Of a stretch of DNA of 64,000 bases, positions 1-12,400 are shown piece by piece. Every line of letters begins with the position of its first letter. Within the stretch, counting starts at the first letter, position 1. Origin of the DNA: Durusdinium trenchii (Eukaryota; Sar; Dinophyceae; Suessiales; Symbiodiniaceae); contig CAXAMN010023695.1 of the NCBI GenBank assembly GCA_963970005.1, forward strand, positions 955,118 to 1,019,117, given 5' to 3'. The notes beneath the pieces were generated by a model, which ran no database searches, was not told the DNA's origin, and saw only the letters and a program-made list of their open reading frames with translations. Made by a program: the position numbers and the translations under genes.

Positions 1-111
1 GGGACATGACATTCAGGCTCAGCAAATCGTGGGTTCCATGATCTTCATTGATCTTCACTGCTTCGTCTAATTGGTGCGGCGGTTCGTCTATGTGTCTTCC
101 GGCGGTTCGTC

Positions 112-240
112 ATTGAACCCAACCCCTCGACGACTCGACGAATGGCTCTCCTGCAGTCTGCCCACGAAGCTGGCGTAGCTTGGCCTCCCACATGGCCTTC
201 TCCCGTTCCAGGGCCTCCGGATCAAAGCCCATGAGAGGTT
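112..240 (-). CDS. Exon of an unrecognised coiled-coil-like gene
   Basis: The minus strand reads an open, charged, helix-like segment containing MGFDPEALEREKAMWEAKL followed by RQLRGQ. The Glu/Lys/Arg/Leu pattern is typical of a coiled coil and unlike the surrounding intron-like DNA. It probably continues the exons at about 441-590 and 990-1,150 on the same strand. The family is not recognised, no start or stop is assigned, and exon ends are approximate. Confidence 0.45.
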
Positions 241-440
241 TTTGGAAGTGAAATCCCTCATGAGTGAAACATACTCTTTTGGGGATCAAGGTTCCGGGGG
301 TGACCCGGGTGGTATTATGTATCCGTATATGCAGTATACATGCATCACATTATGCCATTATGCATTTGTATGGATGCAAAGGCAACTGGCAGCAAATAGT
401 AAACACCGGCCAATAATGGCCAATATCTGAAAAAACTCTT

Positions 441-590
441 CACCCATCAACCAGCACCTCGATCTTCTGATTCAACATCTCCGTGTGCTGCACCCGCCAG
501 TCCACTTCTGCCAGGATCCATGGAGGTGTCGGATCTTGGAACTGAACGCGTGCCAGCGCATTTGGCAAAGCTTCGTAGGGCGGGCACGCC
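441..590 (-). CDS. Exon of an unrecognised gene
   Basis: The minus strand reads a segment that includes PPWILAEVDWRVQHTEMLNQ and then KIEVLVDG before reaching a GTGAAG that could be a donor. Composition is protein-like and helical. It sits upstream, in minus-strand order, of the 112-240 exon and may belong to the same gene. Function is unknown. The overlapping open frames on both strands at 472-801 look like shadows. Confidence 0.45.
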
Positions 591-984
591 TGGCCATACT
601 CCTGCGTCGTTGCTGGGGTTCACCAAAAGGGGCTCTTCCTAAAGGAATCGGTGGCCCCAAGGAAGAGCGTGCCGCCGTACACAGCCAGCAATCCTCCAAG
701 GAAGTGTTTCTCACACCTTTTGGCCTCCCCAAAAGTCCAACACACAAATCCGCGCTTTGCTCTGGCGCTCTGGCGCCCGGGGCACCCCCCCTCTGAGGCA
801 ATGTGGCGGGCTCGGGTTCAACTAAGCCACATCAAAGCCACTCTTCAACCCAACCCTTGAGGGTTCAATATAAGCATGTGTCCATGAGCCCCACCCCATC
901 CGCCAAAAACAAGCAACATGAGACCACAGTATTACGCTAATAGAATTTTCTCATTCAACAAGTCCACCCCTTTCCATCGCCAGC

Positions 985-1150
985 TCCTGGTTGCTCTTCG
1001 GCTTCAGCTCGGGCAACCCGCTCACGCAGCTTTCGTAGATGCCCATCTCTTCGGCTCCAGGGCGTAGATGCTGAGGCGGCTCACGTGCCTGGAGACGATC
1101 CACCACGCTGGACAACTCCTCCAGCTTCAACCTCCTCGGAGCCATGGTGA
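985..1150 (-). CDS. Exon of an unrecognised gene, frame ambiguous
   Basis: Two minus-strand frames look protein-like here. One reads RRLKLEELSSVVDRLQA and continues to QELAMERGG. The other reads RKLRERVARAEAEEQ in the downstream half. Both are charged and helix-like, so a coding exon is likely, but the frame and any short internal intron cannot be settled by eye. Strand and spacing suggest the same gene as the two exons to the left. Confidence 0.35.
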
Positions 1151-1529
1151 GCCATGAAAACAAAGCTCTGAGCTCAGCCAAGCTGGGCGAAAGCTTGGCT
1201 GCTTGGAAGGGGCACTTGAAGAAAGCTCGGTGAAATAAAGGTTGCAAGGCTTCAGTGTCCTATCCCGAGTTGCGTTTTAGGCGTCAAGCCCCGCAACAGT
1301 TCACCGGTTCTCTTGATCATCGAAGGAATGCAAATAACAACAACATGACGGAATATGACAGACAGCACTTGCTGCGCAGCGGTAATCACTTGCCTAAAGG
1401 TGATGGACATTCACGGAAACATGCCTGCAACATGACAAATGCCTCTTTTTCCTATATGCTCCGTAAGCTTTTGTTTCTCTATGGTGATGGACCAGTCCAT
1501 CAACAGTAATTACCAGGCAGCAATCCTCC

Positions 1530-1755
1530 CAGGACCATCATGACAGCTAAGCTTCAATGACGCGTTGTGCTCCACTCCCGACGTCTCCATGTCTACCTCC
1601 ATGTGTAGCTCTAGGGCCAAGGCAAGTTCGTTGGCTCGTCCACCACCAGGCGTCGGATAGAAACGAAACGCAACCCATTCACGTCTGTGAGTGTCCACTA
1701 TCCATACATATGGAGGTGGCAAGTCGGCTCTCTTGAGCCTATAATCCGCCAAGTG
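1530..1755 (-). CDS. Exon of an unrecognised gene
   Basis: A minus-strand frame contains YVWIVDTHRREWVAFRFYP followed by an Ala/Leu/Glu-rich segment with ELALALELHMEVDMETSG. The aromatic/charged alternation followed by helical sequence looks like real protein. I do not recognise the family. It has no confirmed start; the open frame runs from 1,929 to 1,510, but only the middle part is convincing. Confidence 0.45.
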
Positions 1756-3315
1756 AACAAAAGCTAATTGCAGTACTTGGGACCAAATCCCGATGCTTAT
1801 ACGGAAACTCCGCCTGCCACTGGGCATAAACGGGCAAAGTAGTTTTGTGATACCCAACCCATCTGTCTTGGATGCGTCATGCGTTGGACATGGCTGAGCT
1901 TCCTGACTTGAGCCTTGCCGAGGCACCATTCACTAAGTGATTCGGAGAAATGATACATGGTGCACATCATGGATCATAGGCATGACTGCTACCGAAAACA
2001 ACAAACATCCAAGCTGTGTATTCAGCATGACTCAATGCCTTCATTGGTACATTATGATTCCATGAAACTCCAGTCCAGTAATAAGAAAACCCTGAAATGC
2101 GAGCAGCAGCACCCTTTCCCAGAGGATGTGAAACATGGCCACGGAACATGTCAGTGCTGCGTTAGTAAATACAATACAAAATGTTTCTCCATGCCTCAAC
2201 AACCCCCTCACATCCAAGGGGACCGACACAGGTGAGCAAAATATGATCTATGTCGACTTATAGCGCTGCACATCAAGTTGGCCAACTGAACCATTTGAAC
2301 ACCGAACACCCTTCCTTCCACTTCAAAATGTGCCTCAAATGAACTTGGTTTGAGGCAAACAGTTCTGGGCCATTCTTCTGCCACCCTGATCTGTCTGTTT
2401 ACTGACCCACAAGAATTGAGAAAAGTGATCCCTGATAGCCTGTTAAACAGTGACCTAAATCTGGTTGATTTGATACTTATATGTCGAGATATGCATAATC
2501 TGCTTGCTTTTTTTGTGGTCTTCTTTCTCCACCACTGGCGCCCGTTTTCTGCACCAAGCGAATCGAGCGCCCGCACTAATCTCAGGGGCACGTCGTCCCA
2601 ATGGAGCCTGGAGCACTGCACATGCTGCAGGCCTCAGCGTTGGTCACGGAGCCACACAGCAGCGGGTCACCGGTCACCTGGATCGGACACCGATCGTGGC
2701 ATTCTTCCACCCTGCGGTCAGCCGGTCGTGAAATGGGGTATTCCGCCCTGGGAGGTTCACTTGGAACCTGAAAATCACTGCCTGGTGGTAGAGGCAAATC
2801 GTTTTCCAAAGGTTTGTTTTCAGGTTTCATGTTAATCTTCCAGGGTGTAAGCCTCTGAAAAGAACTCTTCGGGGTGGGCGTTTGGTATCTGAGCAGTACC
2901 TCCCTCTTCCCAGGCGACCGGACATGCGAATCTGATCCGCAAGTGTTGCCTTCGACCAGGTGACCTGCCAGAAAAAGCGACGGAAACGGGAATCGACGGA
3001 GGCGAACCGATTCCTCCAGTACCAATCCCATATGAAATAAATGGATACTGTAGGACATGAGAAGCTGCAAAACGAAAGCCAGCGCTTCCCTTTCTCGACA
3101 AGTGTGCGTCGAAGCAATCAAATGAGCTCGTGCAGCCGCTTGCGGCCGCGTGTCAAATCTGTTTCATGTCTTGTTCTGCCGACACATAGGAAACCCTTTT
3201 GTTCAAAGAAACAGTTTTTCAAGCTAAATTCAAGGTGGCCTGAGACCAGGCGTTGTGGTTGTGATGACTCGTGGTGGCTTACGGCGGCTTCCATTTTGGG
3301 ACCACTATGCGGTCC

Positions 3316-3396
3316 TATAGAGACCCAGGGTAGCTATAGTGCAGCTACCAGGTATAGTACTTNNNNNNNNNNCTATAGCTACCCTGGGTCTCTATA
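3316..3396. repeat. 24 bp inverted repeat around a scaffold gap
   Basis: Positions 3,316-3,339 and 3,373-3,396 are exact reverse complements (24 of 24). Ten Ns (3,363-3,372) sit between the arms. The sequence next to the gap also repeats short pieces of the arm. The gap is probably an unresolved hairpin or tandem inverted repeat rather than an arbitrary scaffold join. Confidence 0.8.
3363..3372. other. Assembly gap (10 N)
   Basis: Ten undetermined bases. The open frame that crosses the gap on the plus strand (3,041-3,622) should not be trusted. The real gap length is unknown, because a run of exactly ten Ns is a common placeholder. Confidence 0.98.
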
Positions 3397-3714
3397 CCTG
3401 GCAAGGTGCCAACTACACCTTTCCATTCAGATGATGCAAATGATGCATTTGGCATTTCTTGCATCACCACCCCTCAAAAATCACCTCCAACACAACCTCG
3501 AAAAACCTTCCCTCGAAGCACCCTCCTCCCCCAGCATGTGCCGAGTTTACGTGTACCTTTCCCGGGCCACCCCCCCAGACCCCCTAACTACTCACTTCGT
3601 TCGCCGGACACAACTCCGCTAGCGCCTTCTACGAAGGCTGGCTTTCGTAATATGTCATGTAGGATAGTCGTAGTATATCCATACGATCCATACATACATG
3701 TATGACTTCATTGG

Positions 3715-3806
3715 TATGAAATATATGCCTACATATGCCGCCCCATTGACCCTCCTGGCACCACCCCAAACTGATTGGCATATATGGCATACATGGAGCG
3801 TCTGGG
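3715..3806. repeat. Dispersed fold-back element, copy 1
   Basis: This stretch shares its start (ATATATGCCTACAT) and its last ~30 bases (ending CATACATGGAGCGTCTGGG) with 37,021-37,089. The middle differs. In the second copy the shared ends form a hairpin, so this looks like a diverged copy of a small non-coding mobile element. No open frame is associated with it. Confidence 0.6.
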
Positions 3807-4084
3807 AATTTAATCCAATTATTGTCTAAAATGATCCAAAGTCAGTGACGGGTGGATCGAAGATCAAGCTAAAACTATGCTAATGCTAAGCCATTGGTCC
3901 AATTTGGTTCCATACTTCCTCAACAAAACTGCACAAAGTGTCCGTTCGACTCCAACAAAACCTTTCGAAATCTATCTGAAAATCCTTGAGAAGACACTGA
4001 AGTCGCGACTCCGTCCGGAGATCCACGCGACTCCGTCCGGTGTTCGGAGCGGAATGCACCGCTCCGGCCTGAGACACTGCGTCT

Positions 4085-4190
4085 GGACAAAGAGCTTCGC
4101 CAACTTCATGGCATCCCGTTGCCCCAGTTGCCTCACCATCTGTGGCGTTTCTTTTCCCGCAAGAAAAAGAGGTGCTTCGGGCATGAATGC
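4085..4190 (-). CDS. Exon of an unrecognised gene
   Basis: The minus strand reads PEAPLFLAGKETPQMVRQLG followed by QRDAMKLAKLFVQTQ, a convincing protein-like stretch. No family is recognised. Sequence beyond the final Gln loses coding character, so the exon probably ends near 4,085. It lies in the run of minus-strand exons between 1.5 and 7.6 kb. Confidence 0.45.
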
Positions 4191-5154
4191 GGCATGGGGG
4201 ACTGCTTCCCAGGTTCACCACGATTCGCTGGGCACCCTAGTTCACCGAGCCAAAGAAAGCTTGGCGGTTTCAGCTCACTTGAACAATTCTGGAAAACTAT
4301 ATACTAGTCAGTGGGATCAATCATGCGCCCAAGTAAAGGTTGAATATGAACATATCTGAAAAAACCGCTCAGAAAGCATGAAGCTAAGCCCCACAATGCT
4401 GGCCACGGCACCCGAGCTTTGAGAGGGAGCCAGTACCTTTCAACTGCGGCCTCGGCGCTGGTCAAAGGTCTAAGGTTCCAAAGGCCTCAGACCGAACATA
4501 GGACTGGAGGAGTTGCTTACATTGACCCCATGAACATAACCCCTATGTAAGTAACATCAAGTAACTATTGCATAGATGGATGGTTGGGCAAGGGGTGTTT
4601 TGAGATGTTTTCACCCTAGAGGTCGCTTCCAAAAGACGCGTGTGGTTGGGCATGAAGTCGGCACCACGTGTGAAGTGTGGAGAAGGATGGGGCCATGTTT
4701 GACTACTGAAACAGTGTACATGTACATGTGTCGGTCGAACCAAATAACATCTATCATCTATCAGTCTATGAAATCCTGCATGTAATGACATTGCACATTG
4801 ACAAGTTCTTTGACTGGATGTGTTGGCAAGAGAAGCACATGTCCTAAAGAAACAGCGCACCTCCGGTCAGCCGCAGAGTCCGTCTGCATGACCTTTTCCT
4901 TTTGGGCGCTCAGCTTAGCAGGTAGGCCATGCTTGGACAGCACAACTGAAATTGGTAAACTGCTTCTACTACACCGGGGTGAAAGTTGTTGGCGCAACTC
5001 AGGGGGTAGCCACCATAGCCATAGATGGCTCAACACCACATGTCAATTGAACCATCTTTGAGCTAGGAAGCACAAAAAACTGTCGCAAAAAAAATCATTA
5101 AACATCACGAAAACTAGGGCTGTAAAATCTATAGATGGCGCATCCCAAAGCTCC

Positions 5155-5315
5155 TTTCCCTTTCCGTTCCTTGTCCTTTCCCTTTCCTTTTTCTTTCCTG
5201 GATTTGTCCCTTCCCTCTCCTCCTTCCCTTTTCCTTTCCTGCGCTTTCTGCTTCATGCAGTATAGCATTTCCTGCGCTTTCCTTTCCAACTTCATGCAGT
5301 ACAGCATCAGTGGTG
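5155..5315. repeat. Polypyrimidine tract with a short duplicated unit
   Basis: About 90 bases of the plus strand are almost pure C/T with a CCTTT-like period. They are followed by two copies of a ~30 base unit that starts TTTCCTGCGCTTTC and ends CTTCATGCAGTA(T/C)AGCAT, at about 5,241-5,276 and 5,268-5,310. No coding is supported here. Confidence 0.6.
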
Positions 5316-5454
5316 AGATTTGCAGAGTTGAAGCCTACTGTATGCATTGATTGGCATTGCGCCACCTGTGGTTCTGACATAAAGCCTCCACACACAAATA
5401 AAAGATGACAAAATGGCGAGATCTTGGACCACAAATGCGGTAGTTTTCCAGGGT

Positions 5455-5630
5455 TTTTGGACTTGCAGATGGCGCAACAGTGTGTTGCCCCCCTTGGAGT
5501 TCGATGATGAAGCAACAAAAAAAGACAAGCCATCAATTCTCACCCCGGAGTACCCCCTCAGAACCTTCTCAAAGCTCCTTCCTCGGGAATCGATCAGGAT
5601 CATCCTGGGCAATCCGAGAGGGTCTGGACA
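5455..5630 (-). CDS. Exon of an unrecognised gene
   Basis: The minus strand reads RMILIDSRGRSFEKVLRGYS followed by GVRIDGLSFFVASSSNSKGG. The alternating hydrophobic and Gly/Ser pattern suggests beta strands and turns; a jacalin-like or other beta-rich lectin-type fold is possible but not supported by a diagnostic motif. The plus-strand open frame over the same bases (5,413-5,859) is less protein-like. Exon ends are approximate. Confidence 0.45.
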
Positions 5631-7454
5631 ACCCTCCACCGGGCAACTCCTGACACGGCTTTATCGACGATTGTACAGTAAGACTCCATGGCCAAAATGG
5701 AGCGCCGAAACCACTCAGCTGTTTGCGCTGTTTTGTGCTACGGAAATTCAGACTTATATATCAATCCATCAGTCCATTGCAGGTTCTTGTCGTTCTTGTT
5801 GTCTGTTTGTTGGCACGAGGACAAGCCTGGCATATACCTGCAGCACATTGTTGGACTAGCTTAGGCTGCTAACTAGTGCCTGGGTCAGCCATGGACCCTG
5901 TTTGATGAGACCCAACAAGGCTCAACAAGGGCACTTTGAAGACCAACATCTAACCAAACATGCCTCATGCATGATTAGAGTTAGTTGTGTATAGCACCAT
6001 TGCGTATTGTTCATCGCCTCCTCGTAGCGGGGACGGGAAGTGCACCAGGACCCAAACTGTTCAGGACATCATGCTCGAGCTCTTGCTGGTCACTGGGGTT
6101 GTGGGTTGCTATTGGTTGCTATGCTGTAGATACAAACGTCGGCACCCTGCATTCAGCGATCTCAATCGAGTCTGCGCAGCTCAACCACCTGAATGCAACA
6201 CATGCAACGACTTCGGCCGTACGGCCGTATGTCAATGTCACATCTCCTTCATGTAGGTGGCAGCCTCTTCCTTCATCCAATCCTGGTAGAAAAGTCACAG
6301 CCGAGGAACAGCTACGCCACATACCCCCTTTGCTTTCGTTTGTTCAAATCTCACCCATTGCGTTCGATTGAATTTCAGCTTCAAGCAACTCAGGCCGTGG
6401 AAATCCTGAAAATTACTTGCAAATGACCCCAGCAACAAAAACACTGCACACAAAGTGTCACCCAAATACATCTACTGCAATTTGCGCCCAAGATTCGACT
6501 AAATCTTCTGGTCCATCCTTGGTTGACGGGAACAATTGCCTTTGTCCGTCGGACGAATGCATCTTGCGATCCAAGTCGCAAGTTGCCCGTCGTACTTCTT
6601 TGGGTTCTTGTAGCCTTTCCTGAGCACCATCAGCAGGCTTGTCATCATGCTTGGTCATCGCCCTAATTGGAGATGATTTTACCTCATATCTAAGGAGTGT
6701 TTGGGCACATATAGTGCTGAAACCTGTTCAAAGCAGCTGGCTCTGGAGCCCCGAAAGATCCCAAAAGGTAAAGGACATAAAGTTCAAAAATTCAAAAGAC
6801 AGTAAAAAACAAGGGGAATGGCAGGCGCAACATGTATCGCAAATAGTCTCGACTCGGCAAACTACCGACCCGTGATGTGAAAAACAAAGCTGGTCACAAC
6901 ACACCGCTGACATCTTTTTGAGAAAGAGGCCGCGGCCACTCCGCAGAAAAACCCAAGGCTCCTGTACAAAAGGGCTTTGGGCAAAGGCCCCTGGAAATTG
7001 TAGCCCCAGGTGTCTCCTTAGCGCCAGAAAGCAAAGCACCACCTGAAGCTCAAAAGCACTTGCCATAGAACAATGTATGGTAGTCCTTCTGTCCTAGCGC
7101 TGTCACTCTTGTAACGGCTACGTAACGGTAGGATGCCCGATCAAGTGTTGGTCCTGATTGCTAGCAAAATTCCGCCGGATGAGTTGTACCTTGCCAGCAC
7201 TGTCCTTCGTAGATCCTGCCAGCTCAACTGCAAAGTTTGTGAATGTTGGTGCTAATGGACATTCCAACCTCCCACAGAACCTTCACACCTTAGGCTCTGG
7301 GGGCACTACATCCACTGCAAATGTGGAAGGCCGCATTCTTTCCACTGATCTTAGGTTCGTTGGCAATCTCTCAAATCCCGACATTGTCCTGGAGCTTCTC
7401 TTTCCTCAGTTGGCTCAGCTGCCAGAATAATCAACTGCCGATGAATGTTCAACA

Positions 7455-7600
7455 TGAAAGTGCGGAACCTCCCGGCGGAATGAGGAACGCCGTTGTGATT
7501 GCATATCCAACGTCCGGAACGTCTATGTGGGTCAACTGTTTCACCCCGTTTTCCATTAACAGTTGTTTGTTCTTCGCCACCGGGTCCATCAAACATCTTA
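7455..7600 (-). CDS. Exon of an unrecognised gene
   Basis: A minus-strand frame reads MDPVAKNKQLLMENGVKQLT followed by HIDVPDVGYAITTAFLIPPGG before a stop. It is clearly protein-like and differs from the longer open frames listed by simple ORF calling in the same place. Function unknown. It is the last convincing exon before the reductase gene's 3' end at 9,488. Confidence 0.5.
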
Positions 7601-8118
7601 GCCAATTTCAAATTAAAAACATGGTGTCCGCGCCAAAAAAAACACGTAGGACCTCTATACCATCTACAATACACAACTTCCGTGGAATCCTCGCATCAAG
7701 CCACCTGACATTCGTCATGGCCTGACTGAGTGACCGGTCCCAAGCCCCCACCTGGAACCAGCATGGGCTGAGCCAAGCCACTTCAACAATCCTCGGCTCA
7801 TGTATGAAAACTGGCCACGCATCAATGTGCAGGAAAAATTGTGCATGGATCCATGAAAAAGATCCAACCGGTATCTATCACCCTTTAGGAATGGAACTGA
7901 TATGCATGCTTGATAAACCTGCCGTGGCTGGCGAAATGTGCGCGGACAACAACTTCCAGAAAGGACGTGTCATGCAAGGCCTTTTGTGCGTTGCCTCTGC
8001 ACAATGTCCCGTTCATTGTGACTATTAGTTTCTTTTGACCACATATGCTGGCTCTGCTAACCTTCAATCATGGAAAGGCTAATTTGAGCACGGCCTGAGT
8101 GACAATATCTTATGCACG

Positions 8119-8121
<3 letters not shown>

Positions 8122-8151
<30 letters not shown>

Positions 8152-8155
8152 ATAT
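8122..8155. repeat. (TC)n microsatellite
   Basis: A run of CT dinucleotides with one interruption, followed by an AT-rich patch. Non-coding. Confidence 0.9.
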
Positions 8156-8814
8156 GCATTATGGTATGCATATGTATATATATACCCTCCAAGTCAATGA
8201 CCTCATTAAACTTGTCCATCTCAAAAATGAAGACATTGAACACTATTTACTTATCTTAAAGACTTCAACGGCCCCCCTGAGACCTGAAGGGCCATTTGAG
8301 ACCTCAAGGGCCCTTCACCATTGTTGAGTGAGTTGTCAGGATGGGGCTACAGCACTGGTTCTTGGCTCGCGCCAAGAGAGAGCGATTCTTGGCTAAGTGT
8401 GTCTTTGGATGACATTGACTGGTCTTTCCTCTAGAGGAGAACTTGGCTTGAGTGGCTTGAGCTTCTAATTCCAGGTTCATGCACAAAGGTGCCCATTCGA
8501 AGAGGCTTCACTGGTCTTTTGGAAGAGGTTTCAGTGGTCAATTAGACTGTTCTTTGCTCACTGGATTTGAGCATCTCAGGACTGAACTTGAGGTTCTCGC
8601 ATTGCTTCTCACAGGAAGACACCATCGGGATGATCAAGAAGCTGTCAACTGTCAAGTGCCAATCTCTGGCAGACACATGGAAAAGTTCCTGGCCAAGAGT
8701 GCGAGGCTCTGCTTGAAGCGTGCAAAGGCACGCATGCGCAGGACAGTTCAGCTTTCTGATTGCGCAGTACCATTCAGGTTGGTTACTCATTCTGCAGCAT
8801 CTTCTTGTTCTGAA

Positions 8815-9081
8815 TTTGGATGGCAAGCGGCCAAGCCAAGAGCCGCAGCTAGGAACCAAGAATTTGCAGTTGGATGGCAAGCGGCTAAGCCAAGAACCAC
8901 GCAGCATCACTAGCATGAATGGAGTTAGACTTGCTCTAAAATCGTTTTGTCCTTGGCATTTCCCTTGTGGCAGGATCGGTATGGATGTGCAGTGGCGACG
9001 ATGACATGGCAAGGACTGGCAGTTTTGACATTTTTTTGATGGCAAGCGGCTAAGCCAAGAGCCGCAGCTAGGAACCTAGAA
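8815..9081. repeat. Three copies of a ~45 bp unit
   Basis: A unit beginning GGATGGCAAGCGG, continuing (C/T)TAAGCCAAGAGCCGCAG and ending near AGGAACC(A/T)AGAA occurs at about 8,818-8,864, 8,875-8,908 (shortened) and 9,038-9,081. Spacing is irregular, so the copies may have spread by local duplication. No supported exon overlaps them. Confidence 0.7.
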
Positions 9082-9487
9082 TATGCGGTGAACATGTGAA
9101 GGTTCCCATACAACATCACCCCAGGAGGTAACGTACCGTGATTTACTGAGTTTGGCAACTGTTTTGAGTGGTTTTTCATCGATTCTGGCAGGATCTATGT
9201 GGGCTCCTGTGGCGACGCTGGTGTGGATGAGACAAAAGGGCGCTTCTTCCGACAAACGCGATGTTCAAGTAAAACTTGTTCCTTTTCAATTGACCTCGTT
9301 AAACCAGGACTTCGGACTTGCAGGGTATATATAAATATAGATATATCCTAAATATATAGACTGTATATATATGATCATGTATATTGTTATACGTCAACAT
9401 CATGGTTTTGGCATGTGTTGGCTTTCATGCCACAAGGAACGTTCTCTTTTTCCTCCGCCGAACTGATCTTCGGTTTCGCGTTCTTCG

Positions 9488-12400
9488 CTAGATCACCTTC
9501 AAGGTTCGTAGGCCTTCGGTGTGTTTGGGGCAGGGGTCCGGGCGTCCGGCGGCCTCCGCCGCCTTGGACATCTCGTAGAAGGCGCCGTTGCGCCATTCAA
9601 ACTCCTTCACCGCGGTGGGGAAGTGCGCCACGCTCCGTGCGTAGGCGGCCAGGCGGTCACATAACAAGAGCCGCTCCCAAGTGACATCAGCCTGGGAGGC
9701 GGACACGGCCACAGCCAACTGCCCAATCAACTCATCCACCTCAGGGGATGGGACAGCTCACAGCTGAAAACAAATGCCTTGCTGTACCTGATATCATTTG
9801 GTCTTGAGAGAATCTCAATGAATCTCAATTTCTTCAGCGGTAAGCTCATGTTAAATCATCTGTTATTGGTCCGCTGACCCTGTGCAGAACATCTCCCACA
9901 TGTTCTGCCATCGGGCCAGGGGTCAAAAGCAACGACCCCAGTTTCCAACCGCAAGAGTGACTAGCCCCCGAAGCTCCGGTAAAGGACAGCATGATGACAT
10001 ATGATGACCAACACAACACCCGCAATGCCCTGGCAGTTTGGGGTTGCGTGCCACGGCTCGTTAGCAAAAGAGTCCTTGATTTACGCCACATGTCGCCGAG
10101 TCGTTGGTTCTGGTTTTGGGCACCTCCTTGCGATGAGTGGATTCCACCTCGCCCACGGTACAGCCGTGAAGGGCCCCGACCATCATGTAGGCTGAGATCC
10201 AAAGATTCTTTTCCCAATAGGCCTGACGCATGGCGACGCATGGCGACGCACGGTACCTATGCTGAACATCTCCTTTCAAAGCAATGCATGGTGCGTGGAC
10301 TTGACTTGGGGTCCTCCACGCGTCTGGACACGCTCTCGGTCTTCGATGTCTAGGCCTGCTTGAACTCCATGTCCCGCAGAATGCGGCAAGCCAAATCACT
10401 GGAGGTGAGCCTCCAATGAACCTGACCAAAGCGACGTGCGCCCGTAGAACGCCCAGCTGAGCCCAGTGGACTGGTGAACAAGTTGAAGGCTTGGCGAATT
10501 GTCCTTCCTAAAGTGGATGGTCTTCGAAAAAGTGGTTCGAACAAATCATGTCATGGGTGCGGAGTGTGCAATCTTCTCATTATAATTGGAGCCCTTGTGA
10601 GAAATAGCTAGGGTAACTAGTGACTGACTGAGTAATGGTAATGACCCCTTTTTACCTCCTAGTGTGCTAATGTCTTCATGTTTTTTCTGGTTGTCATTTG
10701 ACAGATCTTTATATATATACTTAATAATGCTATGTTATAAACTGTGTATATATATATATTTCTTTGGTGGAAGTTCCGGCTGCAACTGGGTCTCGGAAAA
10801 CATGTGCTGGTCTTACTGCTGGCCTTGTTAACAAGTGTTTGGTTGGGCACATGCTGGGATGCCTAAGCCTTGTCCCCAAGCGAGTACTTGGCTTGGGAGC
10901 TCTGAACAGCTGCAAGCTCCAGTCCAAACAGAATCCACACACGGCATACCACGGACCAAACACAAATACAAACTCTTGTAGATGCATACGATAAAGCGCC
11001 AACCATGCATATTCCTGCACCATCCAAGGGGTGTCCAATATGGACTATCTCAAACTACAACGTATCTTTAAGGGCCAACAATTATAAACAAAATACATGC
11101 ACAGTCTTGGATGGTCCTCCTAATCCTAGAAGCTGCCCACGTCCACAACCCAACGCCTGGAAAACGACCGTCGGCACGTCGTGTCACAATCCTCGCACGT
11201 CGTCCACCGAGGAACTTCCCTGGCCCACTTCCCGCCGGCATTCACTGCACTTAACCCCTCAGGGTCCGTGTCTGTCTTCCCGTCCAAGGGCGGCTCGCCC
11301 TTCTTGGCCACCGCGAAATAGACCAACAAGATCGTCACCGGCAAGCCAGGCCTCTATGATTATAGCTTGACACTAGAACAATCCAAGGAGTTGTTAAGTT
11401 GCTTGGGGACCGTCGTTCGTTGTTTCGGGGGAATTTGCGCAGAAGAAGTGTTTTTGACCCTTGCACCTCTGAAGAATTGGTTGTTCAGAACTAAGAGAGG
11501 GTATAAAACACGTCTTGTTTTTTTGCGCTGTTAGTGGCAACATACGAGACCCAAAGGACTATTTCATAGGTTTGTTTGTCTCGTGAGTGGTGAGTGAACG
11601 GCCATGGTAAAAGCTTTGTAGACGTTGTAAACCTTTGTAAATTTGCTTGTAATTCAACAACTCTGTCAACTCTTTGCGAAAGTTGCAAACTTTGTACAAA
11701 TTCTTAAGACTTTGTGAAAGTTTTGTAAACGTTGTATAACTTTGTAAAAATATAAAACTTTGTAAACGTTCTAAAAACTGTGTAAAACGTTGCTCTAACT
11801 TTGAAGAATAATTTGAAGAAGGAGTTCGTAAAAGGTTGGTAAACCTTTTTACAAAGTTTGCGAATTTTACAACGTCTTTTAATAAAGTTTGACCAAGTTC
11901 TTACAAAGTTTTGCAAGTTTAAAGGTTGACAAAGCTTACAAAGTTTGACAAAGTTTAAAAATGTTTCACAAAGTCTACAAAGTGTTGACAAAGTTTACCA
12001 AGTTTATACCAAGTTCACTACGTTCTTACAAAGCTTTCAAAGTTGGTACAAAGTTTACAAAGTTTTACACAGATTTTATGAAGTTTGCAAAGTTTTACAA
12101 CCGCTTACCAAGTTTACAAAGTTTTACAAAGTTTACAATTTTTTAACACAGTTTAAAAAGTTTTGAACAATTTCCAATTTTTACCAAGTTTACAAAGGTT
12201 TTACCATTTAAAAATCAATTAAAGACGTATTGAAAGTTTTACAATGTTGCTGCAATGTTGACAAAGTTTTTACAAAGTTTACACAGTTTTGCAAAGTATT
12301 GAAAGTTTACAAAGCTTGTACAAAGTTTATTAAACAATTACAAAGATTGCACATTTTACAATTTTTACATGGCGTTTTTACAAAGTGTACAAACATTTGC

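Noticed and set aside
3041..3622. 193-codon plus-strand frame
   Set aside because: It crosses the 10 N gap and its composition is not protein-like.
5307..5859. 148-codon plus-strand frame opposite a minus-strand exon
   Set aside because: The minus-strand reading has clearer protein character; only one strand is likely coding here.
9846..9960. Possible extra reductase exon on the minus strand
   Set aside because: Joining exon 10,222-10,124 directly to 9,739-9,488 gives the expected family sequence (HRKE|VDELIGQL), so no exon is needed between them.
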